Assembly: GCA_963662175.1 (NCBI GenBank)
Contig: OY759220.1
Span: forward strand, 46,596,136 to 46,660,135
Direction: 5' to 3'
Length of the DNA stretch: 64,000 nucleotides
Origin: Aradus depressus
Lineage: Eukaryota; Arthropoda; Insecta; Hemiptera; Aradidae
This document shows, piece after piece, positions 1-10,429 of the stretch (its first letter is position 1; each line of letters starts with the position of its first letter). Made by a program: the position numbers and the translations under genes. The notes below the pieces were generated by a model. The model was given only the letters and a program-made list of their open reading frames with translations, ran no database searches and was not told the origin of the DNA.

Positions 1-2133
1 CCGTAATGTGTTGTCAGTACGTAATGCTGTTAAAAGGCCTTCTTTGTGGAATAGGTTTGTAAGTCTGTAGGTTTCTGTTCCTGTGAAAGTGAACATGCAG
101 CGTGGTGTTGGTTGTTGGTTAGTTTCTGTGTCCTGTTGTTTGTTATTGTATTGTAGTAGTAGTTTGTCTATTGTTGTCCGTGTGTAGCCGTTGTTGTGTG
201 CTATGTCGTAGATTGTGTTCAATTCTATATCATATTTGTCTGTAGTCAGCGGTGTGTTCTTCAGTCTGTGTATCATGTGTCGGAACGCTGCGAGTTTGTG
301 TTGCGTTGGGTGATTGGATGTGGCATGTATTGTGGTGTCGGTTGTGGTTGGTTTTCTGTATATTCCGTACGTTAGTTTGTCGTTTTCCCTGGTGATTGTG
401 ATGTCTAAATAGTTCAAGCAGTTGTCTTGTTCTTTCTCCATCGTGTAGGTGATATTACTGTGTATTTTGTTCAAATCTGTCAGTATGTCTTCTGTATTGT
501 CCTGTTCCACTATGCATAAAGTATCGTCGACATATCTAAAGTAGTGTGTTATGTTGTGTTTGTCCATTAGTGCCTGTATGTGTATGTCTTCGTAATGTTG
601 TAGAAATATCTCGGTGAGGACAGAGGAAGTTGGGTTTCCCATGCCCAGTCCGTCTTGTGGTTTATATATGTTGTTGTTGAATGTGAAGTAGTTTTGTTTG
701 AGTATTGTTCTTGTAATGTTGACGAGTTCGTTGATGTATTGTTCATCGTATATGTCTGTGAGTTTGTTGCGTAAAATGTCTAGTGTTTCGTCGACCGGTA
801 TGGATGGGTATAGTTCCTTAATGTCAAATGATATTAGTCGTGATCGTTTAGTGGGTGTTATGTCTTTCAGTTTGTTGATGAGTTCTTGTGTGTTGCGTAT
901 GGTGTATTTGTTTTGTAAGTTGACGGTCTCTTTTAGAATGTTTGTCAGTTCTTTAGCGAGTTTGTGTGCAGGAGCGGGTCTGTAGTTGATTACTGGTCTT
1001 ATGGGTGTGTCTGTTTTGTGTATTTTCGGTTGAGCCCTAAGTATCGGTGGTCTGGGATTCATGTTAATGTATTTATAATGTTGTCCGTCAGGAATTATGG
1101 TGCATCGTTTGAGTAGTGTACGTATTTCTTGTTGGTACGTGTTTGTGGGGTCTTTGGTTAGTCTGGTACAGAGTGTTTTTGTTATAAATTGTTGTGTTTT
1201 GTCGATGTACTCTTGTTTGTTCATGATGACTGTGACGTTCCCTTTGTCAGCTTTAGTGAGTATCAGGTTGTTAGTCCGTAGTTTTGTTTTTATTTGTTTA
1301 GCAATGGTTTGTTCTGTAGAGCTTGTGTTGCTGTGTGTCTGCTGTGTTATTGTTTTTTCAAGTATGTCTGTTATTTTGTGACGTATATGTTCTTGTCTGT
1401 CTTCTGGTAGGTATGAGATGGCGTTTTCAGCGTCGAGTATGTGTGTTTCGATCCGTTTTTGTAGGTTATTGTATGGTAGGTTATGTTTGAGTCCTTTGTC
1501 CAGCAGTCTAATTTCGTTGTCAGCAAACAAAACGTCGGTGAGGTTGATCGTTCGCTTGTGAAAGTTCGTAATATGGTTTTTATTGTCAGTTTCTTTTTTG
1601 TGCTTGAGTTGCTCGAATTTCTTGTCCATTTTGTTGTATTTGTTTGTCATTTGTTGTTGTACCCTCTCGTGTACATAGTGTAGGTATGGCGTGAAATAAT
1701 GGTATAAGTTCAGGTTCGTTAGTACGTTAGCTGTTTCCAGTTGTAGTTTGTATAGTTCTGTGTTAAGTCTGTTCTTCTTGATGTAAAGGGTTCGTATCTC
1801 AGTTTTTACCCATAGTTTTTGTGCCGTCAGCTTAGTGTGTTGTGAAGCGTATGAGTTAGTTCTGATTGTAATTTTAGCGTAGTGTGGTGTGATGTTGTGT
1901 GTGAGGCAGTGTTTGTTGTATCGTATGTTGGCAATAGTCTTGTGTAGTTTAAGGGTTTTGTTAGTAAAACGTGTAAGTAATACCTTAGCCTGACTGGCTG
2001 TGTCTGGTATATAATCTAAGGGGTTAGTTCCGCCAGTAAATATGTTACTGTTGTCATACCTTTCGGTGGATACCGTCGTCACTGGCTGCTGGTCGAGTAC
2101 TGTGGGCGAGCGCTTTCGATGTAAAGACATCAT
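1..2133 (-). CDS. Penelope-like element copy A, reverse transcriptase (C-terminus beyond window edge)
   Basis: This minus-strand frame is open for 711 codons from an ATG at 2133 down to base 1, where it leaves the window. An in-frame TAA lies at 2164-2166 and the ATG at 2133 is the first after it. The translation has the PLE reverse transcriptase blocks in order: LTKADKGNVTVIMNKQEY, PKIHK followed by RPVINYRPAP, SFDIKELYPSIP, LGMGNPTSS, and the catalytic FRYVDDTLC with YVDD at residues 534-537, then LNYLDITI and a YRKP block. PLE reverse transcriptases copy RNA at telomeric or internal nicks and are related to telomerase. Bases 1-743 match 2822-3564 in copy B without a difference that I can see. 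Joining A to the tail of B predicts about 862 residues, a normal PLE length. The lack of any stop suggests a young, possibly competent copy. Confidence 0.9.
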   Translation of the reverse strand, partial: MMSLHRKRSPTVLDQQPVTTVSTERYDNSNIFTGGTNPLDYIPDTASQAKVLLTRFTNKTLKLHKTIANIRYNKHCLTHNITPHYAKITIRTNSYASQHTKLTAQKLWVKTEIRTLYIKKNRLNTELYKLQLETANVLTNLNLYHYFTPYLHYVHERVQQQMTNKYNKMDKKFEQLKHKKETDNKNHITNFHKRTINLTDVLFADNEIRLLDKGLKHNLPYNNLQKRIETHILDAENAISYLPEDRQEHIRHKITDILEKTITQQTHSNTSSTEQTIAKQIKTKLRTNNLILTKADKGNVTVIMNKQEYIDKTQQFITKTLCTRLTKDPTNTYQQEIRTLLKRCTIIPDGQHYKYINMNPRPPILRAQPKIHKTDTPIRPVINYRPAPAHKLAKELTNILKETVNLQNKYTIRNTQELINKLKDITPTKRSRLISFDIKELYPSIPVDETLDILRNKLTDIYDEQYINELVNITRTILKQNYFTFNNNIYKPQDGLGMGNPTSSVLTEIFLQHYEDIHIQALMDKHNITHYFRYVDDTLCIVEQDNTEDILTDLNKIHSNITYTMEKEQDNCLNYLDITITRENDKLTYGIYRKPTTTDTTIHATSNHPTQHKLAAFRHMIHRLKNTPLTTDKYDIELNTIYDIAHNNGYTRTTIDKLLLQYNNKQQDTETNQQPTPRCMFTFTGTETYRLTNLFHKEGLLTALRTDNTLR

Positions 2134-2365
2134 CTTCAAGCCACTGTTAATGTTGTACTGAGGTTAGTCCGTGTTTGTTGTCTTATAATGGTCCGTTTCA
2201 GGTAATTTGTTTATCTCTGTGGTCCGTGTCAGGTAGTCTGTTTGTCTGTGAGTTTGGTCTCAGGTAATCTGTTTACAGGTGTAATTAAGGGGTCGAAGTT
2301 GGTGGAGCGAATATATCAATGTCTCATGTCTGGGTGGGTATGTATTATTATAATGTATGATGTAT
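2134..2365 (-). repeat. junction between tandem PLE copies (3' end of B, 5' leader of A)
   Basis: This 232-bp stretch lies between the stop of copy B (2366) and the start codon of copy A (2133). It therefore holds the 3' untranslated end of one copy and the 5' leader of the next. Three imperfect direct repeats of about 35 bp, built on a GGTCTCAGGTAATCTGTTT-like core, lie at roughly 2190-2280. I found no clear hammerhead core here. Confidence 0.5.
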
Positions 2366-3721
2366 CTATGGGTATTGTATCCTATGTCGCTTGGTTGGGC
2401 GGTGGTCCGTGTGTCCGTCTTCTGGTCTTTTCCGTTTGTGAGTATGTGGAAGTAGTTTGAGTGGGGTGAAAATCGTGTCAGATTTTGTGTTTAGTTGTTC
2501 GTTAATGATGTTGTTGTGCGCAGTACGTATTTTGTATATTTCCATGTTTTCTAGTATATCAAGTCTCCGTCCTTTTTGTTGTCGGTGTAAGAGGGTCATG
2601 CTGTCCTGGATGTTGGTGGGGTCGTGTCCATGGTCGTGTAGGTGGTTACTAAAGTTTGAGTCTCGTTTGTTGAGTCTGAATGAACGTATGTGTTCTGAAT
2701 ATCTGGTTTTGAGTGTTCTTCCTGTTTGTCCAATGTATGTGTGGTTACAGGTACATGTCAGTTTGTAGACGCCACTTGTGTCCAAAGTGTCTGTTTTGTC
2801 TATGTTGGTATTTAAGTTATTCCGTAATGTGTTGTCAGTACGTAATGCTGTTAAAAGGCCTTCTTTGTGGAATAGGTTTGTAAGTCTGTAGGTTTCTGTT
2901 CCTGTGAAAGTGAACATGCAGCGTGGTGTTGGTTGTTGGTTAGTTTCTGTGTCCTGTTGTTTGTTATTGTATTGTAGTAGTAGTTTGTCTATTGTTGTCC
3001 GTGTGTAGCCGTTGTTGTGTGCTATGTCGTAGATTGTGTTCAATTCTATATCATATTTGTCTGTAGTCAGCGGTGTGTTCTTCAGTCTGTGTATCATGTG
3101 TCGGAACGCTGCGAGTTTGTGTTGCGTTGGGTGATTGGATGTGGCATGTATTGTGGTGTCGGTTGTGGTTGGTTTTCTGTATATTCCGTACGTTAGTTTG
3201 TCGTTTTCCCTGGTGATTGTGATGTCTAAATAGTTCAAGCAGTTGTCTTGTTCTTTCTCCATCGTGTAGGTGATATTACTGTGTATTTTGTTCAAATCTG
3301 TCAGTATGTCTTCTGTATTGTCCTGTTCCACTATGCATAAAGTATCGTCGACATATCTAAAGTAGTGTGTTATGTTGTGTTTGTCCATTAGTGCCTGTAT
3401 GTGTATGTCTTCGTAATGTTGTAGAAATATCTCGGTGAGGACAGAGGAAGTTGGGTTTCCCATGCCCAGTCCGTCTTGTGGTTTATATATGTTGTTGTTG
3501 AATGTGAAGTAGTTTTGTTTGAGTATTGTTCTTGTAATGTTGACGAGTTCGTTGATGTATTGTTGACTTGCCTGACCTGAGACTGACTTGCCCGTTCTGA
3601 GATTGACTTGCTTGTACTGAGACTGGCTTCCTTGTTCGAAGACTGACTTGCCCGTTCTGAGACTGACGCCTGTCCTGAGACTGATTTGCCTGCCCTGAGA
3701 CTGATTTGCCCCTTCTGACAA
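2366..3721 (-). pseudogene. Penelope-like element copy B: 5'-truncated RT plus GIY-YIG endonuclease
   Basis: This is a 451-codon open frame on the minus strand. Residues 54-451 are the C-terminal half of the PLE protein. They carry the end of the reverse transcriptase, with LGMGNPTSS near 85 and YVDD at 123-126, and then a GIY-YIG nuclease. The nuclease has GVY at 317-319, YIG at 329-331, Arg340 and a candidate catalytic Glu391, and the protein ends in a basic nuclear-localisation-like tail (KRKRPEDG, RPTKRHR). A GIY-YIG endonuclease is the hallmark of EN+ PLEs, which use it to nick the target. The first 53 residues are not PLE: they come from a 24-bp minisatellite at 3565-3720 that happens to be open in this frame. 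The copy lacks the first ~465 residues, so it should not be active alone. Head-to-tail partial copies are typical of PLE insertion. Confidence 0.85.
3565..3720. repeat. ~24-bp minisatellite abutting PLE copy B
   Basis: About seven degenerate units built on CTGAGACTGACTTGCC lie directly against the 5'-truncated end of the PLE. The junction is sharp: homology to copy A stops at 3564. The unit resembles the short repeats in the 2190-2280 junction, so it may be an expanded piece of PLE leader. Confidence 0.65.
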
Positions 3722-4009
3722 TGACAGCTACTTCTGTTGAAGGGGTTTAGTTCTTCTACTGTGAGAAAAGTCAAACATAGCCAGCACCAATTATCAGGAG
3801 TGTTTGTTCATCCACTAACTACTAGGTGAGGTTCGACTCGGACAAAAAACAAACAGATTATAAAAAAAAAACGAAACTGGTGGAGGTTGGCTAATCACGG
3901 AGGTGGCGTAGACAAAACGGAATTAAAGCTAAGGATGACTCTAGAAGACAGCGTCACAATACCGACGAACAATACACTAGAATTAAAGACTGCTCCAAGG
4001 GCAAACGTT
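3722..4009. other. no gene seen; unique DNA
   Basis: Nothing is recognisable here. There is a short A-rich tract near 3867, and the remainder appears unique within the window. Confidence 0.4.
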
Positions 4010-4082
4010 GCCTCTTTGTCTGCCCAAACGCTGCCTCTTTGTCTGCCCAAACGCTGCCTCTTTGTCTGCCCAAACGCTGCTC
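4010..4082 (+). repeat. 23-bp tandem repeat, about three units
   Basis: Three near-identical units of TGCCTCTTTGTCTGCCCAAACGC-type sequence follow one another. The overlapping 91-codon frame (3887-4162) has no recognisable domain. Confidence 0.7.
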
Positions 4083-4623
4083 ACACCTCAAGGGGCTCCT
4101 TTGTCCCTTCTCTTCCCATTATTACATTAATTATGATTCTCAAGCCTCTTATTAATTTTTGACCCCGTTTCAAGCACACAATGCTTGTCTCCTATCTTCT
4201 TTTTGTCCATTACGCTTCTTCCCCCTGTTAAAGAAAAAAAAGAAACGCAGTTTACCTTTGATACAAAGACTAACGATTGTCAGCTCCCGCTAGCTGTGGT
4301 GGAGCTTTGATTGCTTTTGATCCCTTGATCGTCTTGTTCTGATCAAGCAACAGTCAAAAGTCATCCTCAAGTGCTCTCATCATTAGACAAAGAGTCCTCA
4401 TTACATGCTTCCGTTCCTCATTATTGCTCCCATCTGCTTTTCAACGTTTCAGAATCGGTTCTTGCGTTTCAGAAATGGCGTCATGCGAGTTAGCTCCCAA
4501 CTGTTTTGAAGCCATTTTTTTTGTTTATTTCGGTGCGATTTTTGAAAAAAAAAAATTAGTTGACAACTCTGTGTCTTTGTTATAGGTATATTATATTATT
4601 TGTACAGAGACCATTATTATTTT
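4083..4623. other. no gene seen; unique AT-rich DNA
   Basis: This stretch has pyrimidine-rich and poly-A or poly-T patches, no protein similarity that I can recognise, and no copy elsewhere in the window. Confidence 0.4.
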
Positions 4624-4629
4624 TTTATA

Positions 4630-4750
4630 TATAATTTTTTTTTTTTTGCCGAGGCCCTTAATTTATTTTATCTGGAAGGTCAAATACACTTAAGCACGCC
4701 GTTCTTCGGATGGGACGTTTAGCGATGGTCCCGAGCCTGTACGATTCATC
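4630..4750 (+). mobile_element. tRNA-SINE fragment (middle part)
   Basis: The segment starting GCCGAGGCCCTTA and running through CTTCGGATGGGACG to GAGCCTGTACGAT matches the body of the SINE seen complete at 42488-42827. The tRNA head is missing and is replaced by a poly-T tract. Confidence 0.7.
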
Positions 4751-4980
4751 AAATTTAGTTATGGTTACCGATACCGATTGTAAACATTCAAAATAAAGAA
4801 AATAATAATAATAAAAGGAGAGTGAAAACATAATAACAATAATATTTATTTCCGGTAAACCATAACATGATAATTGACTACGTCATATAAAAAGTTTACA
4901 TAAAAATTGATTAATTATATACAAAGACAATATTAAGAATACAAACACACGTTAGATTAATAATATTTTATTTTATTTTA

Positions 4981-5290
4981 TAGGTTAGGTTAGGTTTTAT
5001 GACTCATGCCCGGGCTTTAACTACGAGGTCATATCGCCTACTACCAGAGCGCTCTTTCGTCACTCTGGTGGACATGAGCCCGACTCTACTGTGGGAGTCC
5101 TAAATTTTGCCTACCCTAAATTTTCATTCATCTAGGGTAGGGGTCTTTAACGAGTACCTGACATCGTACAGGCTCGGGACCATCGCTTAACGTCCCATCC
5201 GAAGGACGGCGTGCTTAAGTTTATTTTACCTCCCAGATAAAATAAACTAAGGGCCTCGGTCGGGCTACGAACCCACGACCTTGAGCTCAG
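4981..5290 (-). mobile_element. tRNA-SINE, 5'-truncated
   Basis: This minus-strand SINE body ends in the CCTAACCTAACC tail (4981-4994 on the plus strand). It is cut inside the tRNA head after GAGCTCAG, so box A is lost. Both sides are flanked by ATTTTATTTTAT, a likely target duplication, although that sequence is of low complexity. The duplication at the truncated end implies truncation during insertion. Confidence 0.75.
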
Positions 5291-5411
5291 AATTTTATTT
5301 TATATTTTTAATAAATAAATAATAGAAGTATTGAATCAATAGATAATTGATTATAAAGTTCCTAATACAATATTTTATATGTATATTCCTTTGGATAAAT
5401 CTTCTTTCGGG

Positions 5412-5450
5412 ACAATATTTCGGTGCGATCACGGGCCCCTTCCTCAGGTC
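5412..5450 (-). ncRNA. hammerhead-like core, degenerate
   Basis: On the minus strand CTGAGGA is followed about 19 bases later by GAAA and then TATTGTCCC. The same arrangement recurs at 37914-37950. The spacer does not form a convincing stem II here, so activity is doubtful. Confidence 0.2.
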
Positions 5451-5605
5451 ACAGAGATCGAATTATAAAAAATAAAAAATAAAAAAAGGGAGAAAATATC
5501 CTCCCCCAAAAATATATATATTAACAAATCAGTAAATACGTACCTAATATGAAACTAGAAAAAAAAAATGATAATAATAGGAATGTTACGTTGTAAGAAA
5601 AGCGA

Positions 5606-5789
5606 ATGTTTTTTAAAAATATTATCTATTTCACAAGATATATAAAATATATGGGAGAAACTTTCGTATTGCTACCATTTTGAGCCACAAATACTGTTTG
5701 TCAAGTCTTGGCTGAAGATGGTAGCAATTAGCAATACCGAAAGTACTCCCATATATTTTATATATCTTGAATATTTTTAAAAAACACTC
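5606..5789. repeat. short fold-back (inverted repeat) element
   Basis: Arms at about 5606-5678 and 5719-5789 are inverted copies of a sequence containing GATATATAAAATATATGGGA and GTATTGCTACCA, separated by 40 bases. The left arm has a 12-base insertion relative to the right. The element can form a long hairpin and resembles a MITE. The small overlapping frames are by-products. Confidence 0.75.
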
Positions 5790-5799
5790 CTTTTTCCTT

Positions 5800-6039
5800 A
5801 TATTTGTATTAAGTGTTTCACAATATCTCTGCAAAAGTTTTAAGAAGGTACTCAGTTTCTCACCTATGACTGACGAATGGTCAGCCTATGTTAGTTTCAC
5901 ATCAATATGCATACCAAGAAATTTTATATTATCTTCAAATGATACGAAAAGAGTAGCTTCTAATGGGAGGGGTTCACTTGATTATTTAGACATAATTTTG
6001 AAATATTATATGGTTGTTTTGGACGCATTTTTATATAAA
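5800..6039. other. no gene seen
   Basis: AT-rich DNA with no recognised feature. It leads into a copy of repeat R. Confidence 0.35.
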
Positions 6040-6412
6040 CACATTTTCAGCTAAATCGACCAAAGGGAGGGGGGATTAGGGGGGAGGCTTAACATAAAAG
6101 TCTAATAACTGCCATTGTAATGAATATCGACATGGAATTTCATGTGTGAATTCAAAACCCCATAAGGACGACACATTAATTTTCAGCAGAATCGGCAGAA
6201 GGGCCGGGGGGGGGGGGGGGGGGGGGGTCAGGTATTCGAAAACCCTAATAACGGCCGATGTAATGAATTTCTCGATACAAAATTTAGTATGAGGATTTGG
6301 GAAATTGAATTGACTGTTGAATATTAGCTCAAAGGATCTGGTTTTGGAGGGAGAGCGAGAAGTTAATTGATTAATTCGTTGTTGGGAAGTACATTGTCGC
6401 CGATTCTCCATC
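6040..6412 (+). repeat. dispersed repeat R, partial copy with a long G run
   Basis: Repeat R is an abundant family in this window, recognised by blocks such as TTTTCAGCCAAATCG, GAATGTATCGACACAAAAT, TTTTGGAGGGAGAGCGA and GGGGAAGTACATTG. This copy has the TTTTCAG block at 6048 and reaches the GGGAAGTACATTG end. It contains a G homopolymer at about 6205-6227. Confidence 0.75.
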
Positions 6413-7009
6413 GACTCCTTATTCTAAATAATGTCAGAAATCTTCAGATATTCTACAACCCAACTAGTGTCCACTTGAAGTGTGGGTTTGTTGGACTGTT
6501 CAGAAACTCTTTGACCGAATGTTCTTCTGGGTTTCAGATTCCTGGGCGATGATAAACTCATCAGGGTTCTTCTTTTTCTAAAGCAACAAAAAAACAAAAA
6601 CATATTGTAATTAAAATTCTAAAACTAATTTGATCTTATATCAAAAATGAAAAATATTGGACTGTATTAATATTGCTTTGGATTATTATATGTTAATTTA
6701 TTTTCTTCATTTTTTTTTTTTTTTAAAGAGCAGCCCACTGAGTGACGCGGAGATTGCAAGCCACACAGCGGCAAGTAATTATGACGAGAAATATCAAGAA
6801 GATAAATTCTGACTTTAAGTTAATTAACCTTTCTCTGTTAATAAAAATATCTTTATAAATAAAATTATAACGGGGTGGCTGCCTGAAGATAGATATTCAT
6901 GAACATTGTTTGATTCTTATCCGTTTCAGGTTAAACAAAGATCATAAAAGTTTTCGAGTCTTTGTTTGTCTCTCTCTTTGTCCCATTAACACGAGAAAAT
7001 GGGAGGGCG
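6413..7009. other. no gene seen
   Basis: AT-rich unique DNA with a poly-T run at about 6711-6725. No feature recognised. Confidence 0.35.
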
Positions 7010-7100
7010 ACGTTAGCTCAGAAGTAGGCTAGACTGAGCTCAAGATCGTGGGTTCGAAACCCGGCCGAGGCCCTTAGTTTATTTTATCTGGGTGGTAAAC
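7010..7100 (+). mobile_element. tRNA-SINE head fragment
   Basis: A box-A-like TTAGCTCAGAAGTAG and a perfect box B GGTTCGAAACC are followed by the SINE body start CCGAGGCCCTTAGTTT. The copy stops after about 90 bp. Confidence 0.7.
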
Positions 7101-7230
7101 AAAACTTTGATATAATGAATGTATTGTTACAACATTTAGTATGAGGATTCAGAAGCTCCGTTGTAAGTCAACTGTTCATTTGTAGCCCAAACGGTCGATT
7201 GTCGATCGAAAGGAGAACGCAAACTTAATT

Positions 7231-8217
7231 GAAGCGTCTAGCCGAATAGGGGGTATATGTTACAATATTTTGCGGAACAGGGGTATATGTACATCCAGCT
7301 TCACACTAGTATCGACCCTAAACCAAAACTAATAATATTTTTCATTAAAAAGTCGATTCCATAATTCGATATTGAAAAATTTTTGTTGGAACAAAGATAT
7401 ATGTACATGTGCTGCTGGGGACGGAGATAGTTGAAATAGGGAGACATGTGATTCTGACAGTCAGATGTTCATAGAGCGGGAATAGGGAGACTTGTAACAT
7501 TAAGTAAGGTTATCAAATAACATTTCAAGTGCTTTCAGTTTGTTTTCGTTGTTTTGGGTTCTTTAATTTGCTACAAATAATATAATATTTACTTCAATTA
7601 CTTGATAATTATATTGTAAAGAATGTCGGGGGAATCGCTTTCGCCTAATGATATCGAACGACTGAACAGCGTCAGAAAAATACCAAAAAATGTTACAAAT
7701 TGGGGCGACATACAACGAAAAAAAAAAACGAGATTCAGGTCAACAGTGTGTCTAAAAAAAGAAAGACAGTTGTGCCATCAAGGGCTCTTCCTTCAGTGGT
7801 AAGTCTGCATTAAATAAATCATATGTTAAATACAATACATTTACAACCCATATGTTAAATACCAGCACTACACTACATATTATTATTATATTCTAGAAAG
7901 GGTGAAATGTAAATTTTGGTTCATTATTATTTTAGGGTATATATATTACTATATATTTTTAAAATAAAAACTTCTATTTTGATTTCTGTCCATACTCCAT
8001 ACAAATCCTAGCTAGCTCATGGGTAAAATGATTATGAAAGTGATGGATTCGGCAGCCGCCCAAAATAAACATATGTCTAATGAAATGTTGGAATAGGGGT
8101 ATAAGTCACTCATTGGGTCGGGTCAGTGAGTATCACAAACATAATATCGAACTTCAAATTGTTCTCCTGTAAAATTCAAAAAATATAACATATACCCCTT
8201 ATTCGGCTAGACGCTTC
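7231..8217. mobile_element. 987-bp DNA transposon-like element with terminal inverted repeats
   Basis: The ends are inverted copies of GAAGCGTCTAGCCGAATA followed by GGGGTATATGTTA, about 35 bp in all. They are flanked by AATT on both sides (7227-7230 and 8218-8221), a possible 4-bp target duplication. Inside each end are subterminal repeats of a GGAAYAGGGGTATATGTAYA type at about 7246, 7272, 7392, 7436 and 7479, with an inverted-end copy near 8090. Such arrays are typical transposase-binding regions. The body carries one candidate exon (7623-7798). No full transposase remains, so it looks non-autonomous. The superfamily is not clear. Confidence 0.7.
7623..7798 (+). pseudogene. candidate first coding exon of a DNA transposon, with splice donor
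   Basis: An ATG at 7623 opens a frame beginning MSGESLSPNDIERLNSVRK and continuing to NWGDIQRKK. A run of ten A bases follows. Shifting frame there continues as NEIQVNSVSKKRKTVV and ends at a consensus splice donor GTAAGT at 7799. The composition is protein-like and unlike the flanks. It sits inside a TIR element, so I infer the N-terminal exon of its transposase with a probable slippage frameshift. I do not recognise the family. Confidence 0.4.
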
Positions 8218-8262
8218 AATTGAATAATTTGTTCTGGGGAGATATATTGTTGGTTAGTCATG

Positions 8263-8957
8263 AACTGACAACCCTAACCTATACTTACTGACTGAAGAGG
8301 ATTCTCCAAATAATAACAACCATATCATCACTTCTTCACTGTTTTGTTGAGACTCAGAAAGTAGTGTCCTTATTTACCTCATCCAACCGCCTCCTCTACA
8401 GATCCTATAGTTCCATCTTCACATCCAAGCTCAGTACGATCCAGCCAAATCGGTTAACTCCTTCTTAACCATTTTCATTTAATATAGCGTATTTCTTAAT
8501 TTCCCTAGGATTGTATGGGTTGTCTCCGGAGAATGTTTGTTGTGGGTAATGTGGAGTTTTGTCTGTGTGCGGGTCGTGTGTCTTGTAGAGGAAGCACTGT
8601 CTCTGACAATATGGCCACTCTCATGGCCCTCAGTAGTACCCAAACCAGCCATTAACGGCACCCTTATCGCTCTATCTCATCTCTTCTCCCTTCTCTCTCG
8701 TCCCATTTAAATATCATCTCTAGGTGTAAATCTGGGACATTTTCCCCAAATGTCTCCTGGAGCTACAATTATTGGATTCTTGGTTTAAGTTGAGAATCCT
8801 GTTCTGGCGAATACCTTCGAACAGTTCAATTGTAATAATTTGATTATAATCGTTGGTCTGAAGCCACTCAAGCCAGAGCGGTACTTTCAAACCACCTGGA
8901 AAGAGACGAACAAAAGTCAGACAGTCGTTTTAGTGCTCGTTTAGCAAATAAAGAAAA
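8263..8957. other. no gene seen; unique DNA
   Basis: This is moderately GC-balanced unique sequence. The 60-codon frame at 8479-8661 has no recognisable domain. Confidence 0.35.
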
Positions 8958-9503
8958 GTCGTCAGTAAATCTCCGGCAATGTACTTCCCCAGAACGAATT
9001 AATCAATTAACTTTTCGCTCCCGCTCCAAATCCAGTCGACCGTTTTCGCTGATATTCAACCATTGATTTTTATAAGGGCTCCTAAATCCTCATACTAAAT
9101 TTTGTTTCAGTAAATTCATTACATTGGCAGTTATTGAAGTTTTTGAGTTGAGCCTCCTCTGAACCCCGCCTTGCATTCAGTTGATATCGCTGAAATTTGG
9201 GAGGTTATGTCTTCATTGGATTTTGAATTCAAATATGAAATTTCATGTCGATACATTCATTACAACGGCAGTTATTGAGCTTTTGAGTTGAGCTTCCCCC
9301 TTGGAGAGTTCTCGGTTCACACATAACATTTTGTGTCGATACATTCATTTTATTGAGAGTTATCGTGTTCACAAAGACAAACAGACAGAGATTTTTCTCC
9401 ATATTTGGTATTTAGAGGTCGGAAAACATGAAATTCTGTTCAAAACTACACAACGAATTTTTGACAGATAACTTCCCCTATACGTCGTAGGTGGTGAAGT
9501 AAA
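8958..9503 (-). repeat. repeat R, near full-length copy
   Basis: This is one of the two most complete copies. It runs from the GGCAATGTACTTCCCC end to the CTTCCCCTATAC and GGTGGTGAAGTAAAA end, about 545 bp. The two extremities carry short inverted ACTTCCCC / GGTGAAGT-type motifs. Confidence 0.7.
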
Positions 9504-10429
9504 AATAATTTGTACTTGAACGGAAGAAGTCAACATAAATATATGAAGGTGTTTACAATAGGTACAAAACCTCCGAAACAACCTGGCACCCGAAATCAGG
9601 GCTGCTGGCCTTTCGTGAGAGTTGGGGCACAGGGCTGCCACCCTGGTCATTCACTTTCAAAGAGAACATTTTGTGGGCAAAGAACTAACGTCCCAACTGT
9701 GTCCGACCGAAGCAATTGAGTGAAGTATTGAAAAAAAAACATACATTACTCTTACTGATTCTTTCGCTTTCCTCGTGTTTTATCCTCACCCAAAGAATCC
9801 TTACCAGTGTGGCTACAACTTTTTTGTGGTTTCCATGGGATTCCCTATAGCTTAGCCCAATTTGCATTCGATCCCCAAAAGTCCGGACGAGCTAGTGTAT
9901 GTCCTGGTGCCATCGGCTACGTTGGACAACTATCGACCGGGGATCTAATGAGACCGCCTCTTCGGAGAGTGGAATTATAAGACAAACAAGATTAGTGTGG
10001 ACGTAATAAAAGTTGTAGAGATCCTGTTCCAAGCTGTGTTCAGCTCCCAGCACGTTCCGCTTTCATTAAGACAGCCCTCTTTAATTGTTAACTTCGTCCT
10101 CCCCCGGGTTACACAACCTACCCTTCTCTCATCAACCTGCAAACAATTATTGTTCTCAGCAGCTATTTTATTGGTTCATATAACACATCTCTGAACGGAA
10201 CCTTCTCAAGGCGTAAAGGTAAAGATTGCTGCTTCCTAATCTGAAAATCCCGGATATCTCGGTCTTTCTACCCTATTTAAGAGTACACAGGCTAGGATGT
10301 TCAACATAGGCAGTCCTAAATGTAGTCTACTCAGATTTAGTTTGTGTTGTTGTCTTTAACGACTACCTGGGCATCGCACAGGCTAAAAACGTCGTCGTCC
10401 CAATTACATCCTCAGCTCGAATTATTTTA
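9504..10429. other. no gene seen; unique DNA
   Basis: No protein, RNA or repeat was recognised apart from a very degenerate SINE-like stretch around 10350-10400 (GTCTTTAACGACTACCTG). Confidence 0.35.

Larger units (their letters stand above)
7104..8262 (+). repeat. repeat R copy interrupted by the TIR element at 7231-8217
   Basis: Repeat R sequence runs to ACTTAATT at 7230 and resumes at 8218 with AATTGAATAATTTGTTCTGG. This matches the uninterrupted R consensus around its ATTAATTCGTTCTGGGG block. The interruption therefore marks a clean insertion. Confidence 0.7.

Noticed and set aside
2134..2365. Hammerhead ribozyme in the PLE junction
   Set aside because: No CUGANGA with a downstream GAAA and stem II could be found on either strand.
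3388..3774. 128-codon minus-strand frame
   Set aside because: It overlaps the PLE copy B protein in another frame and reads the same minisatellite.
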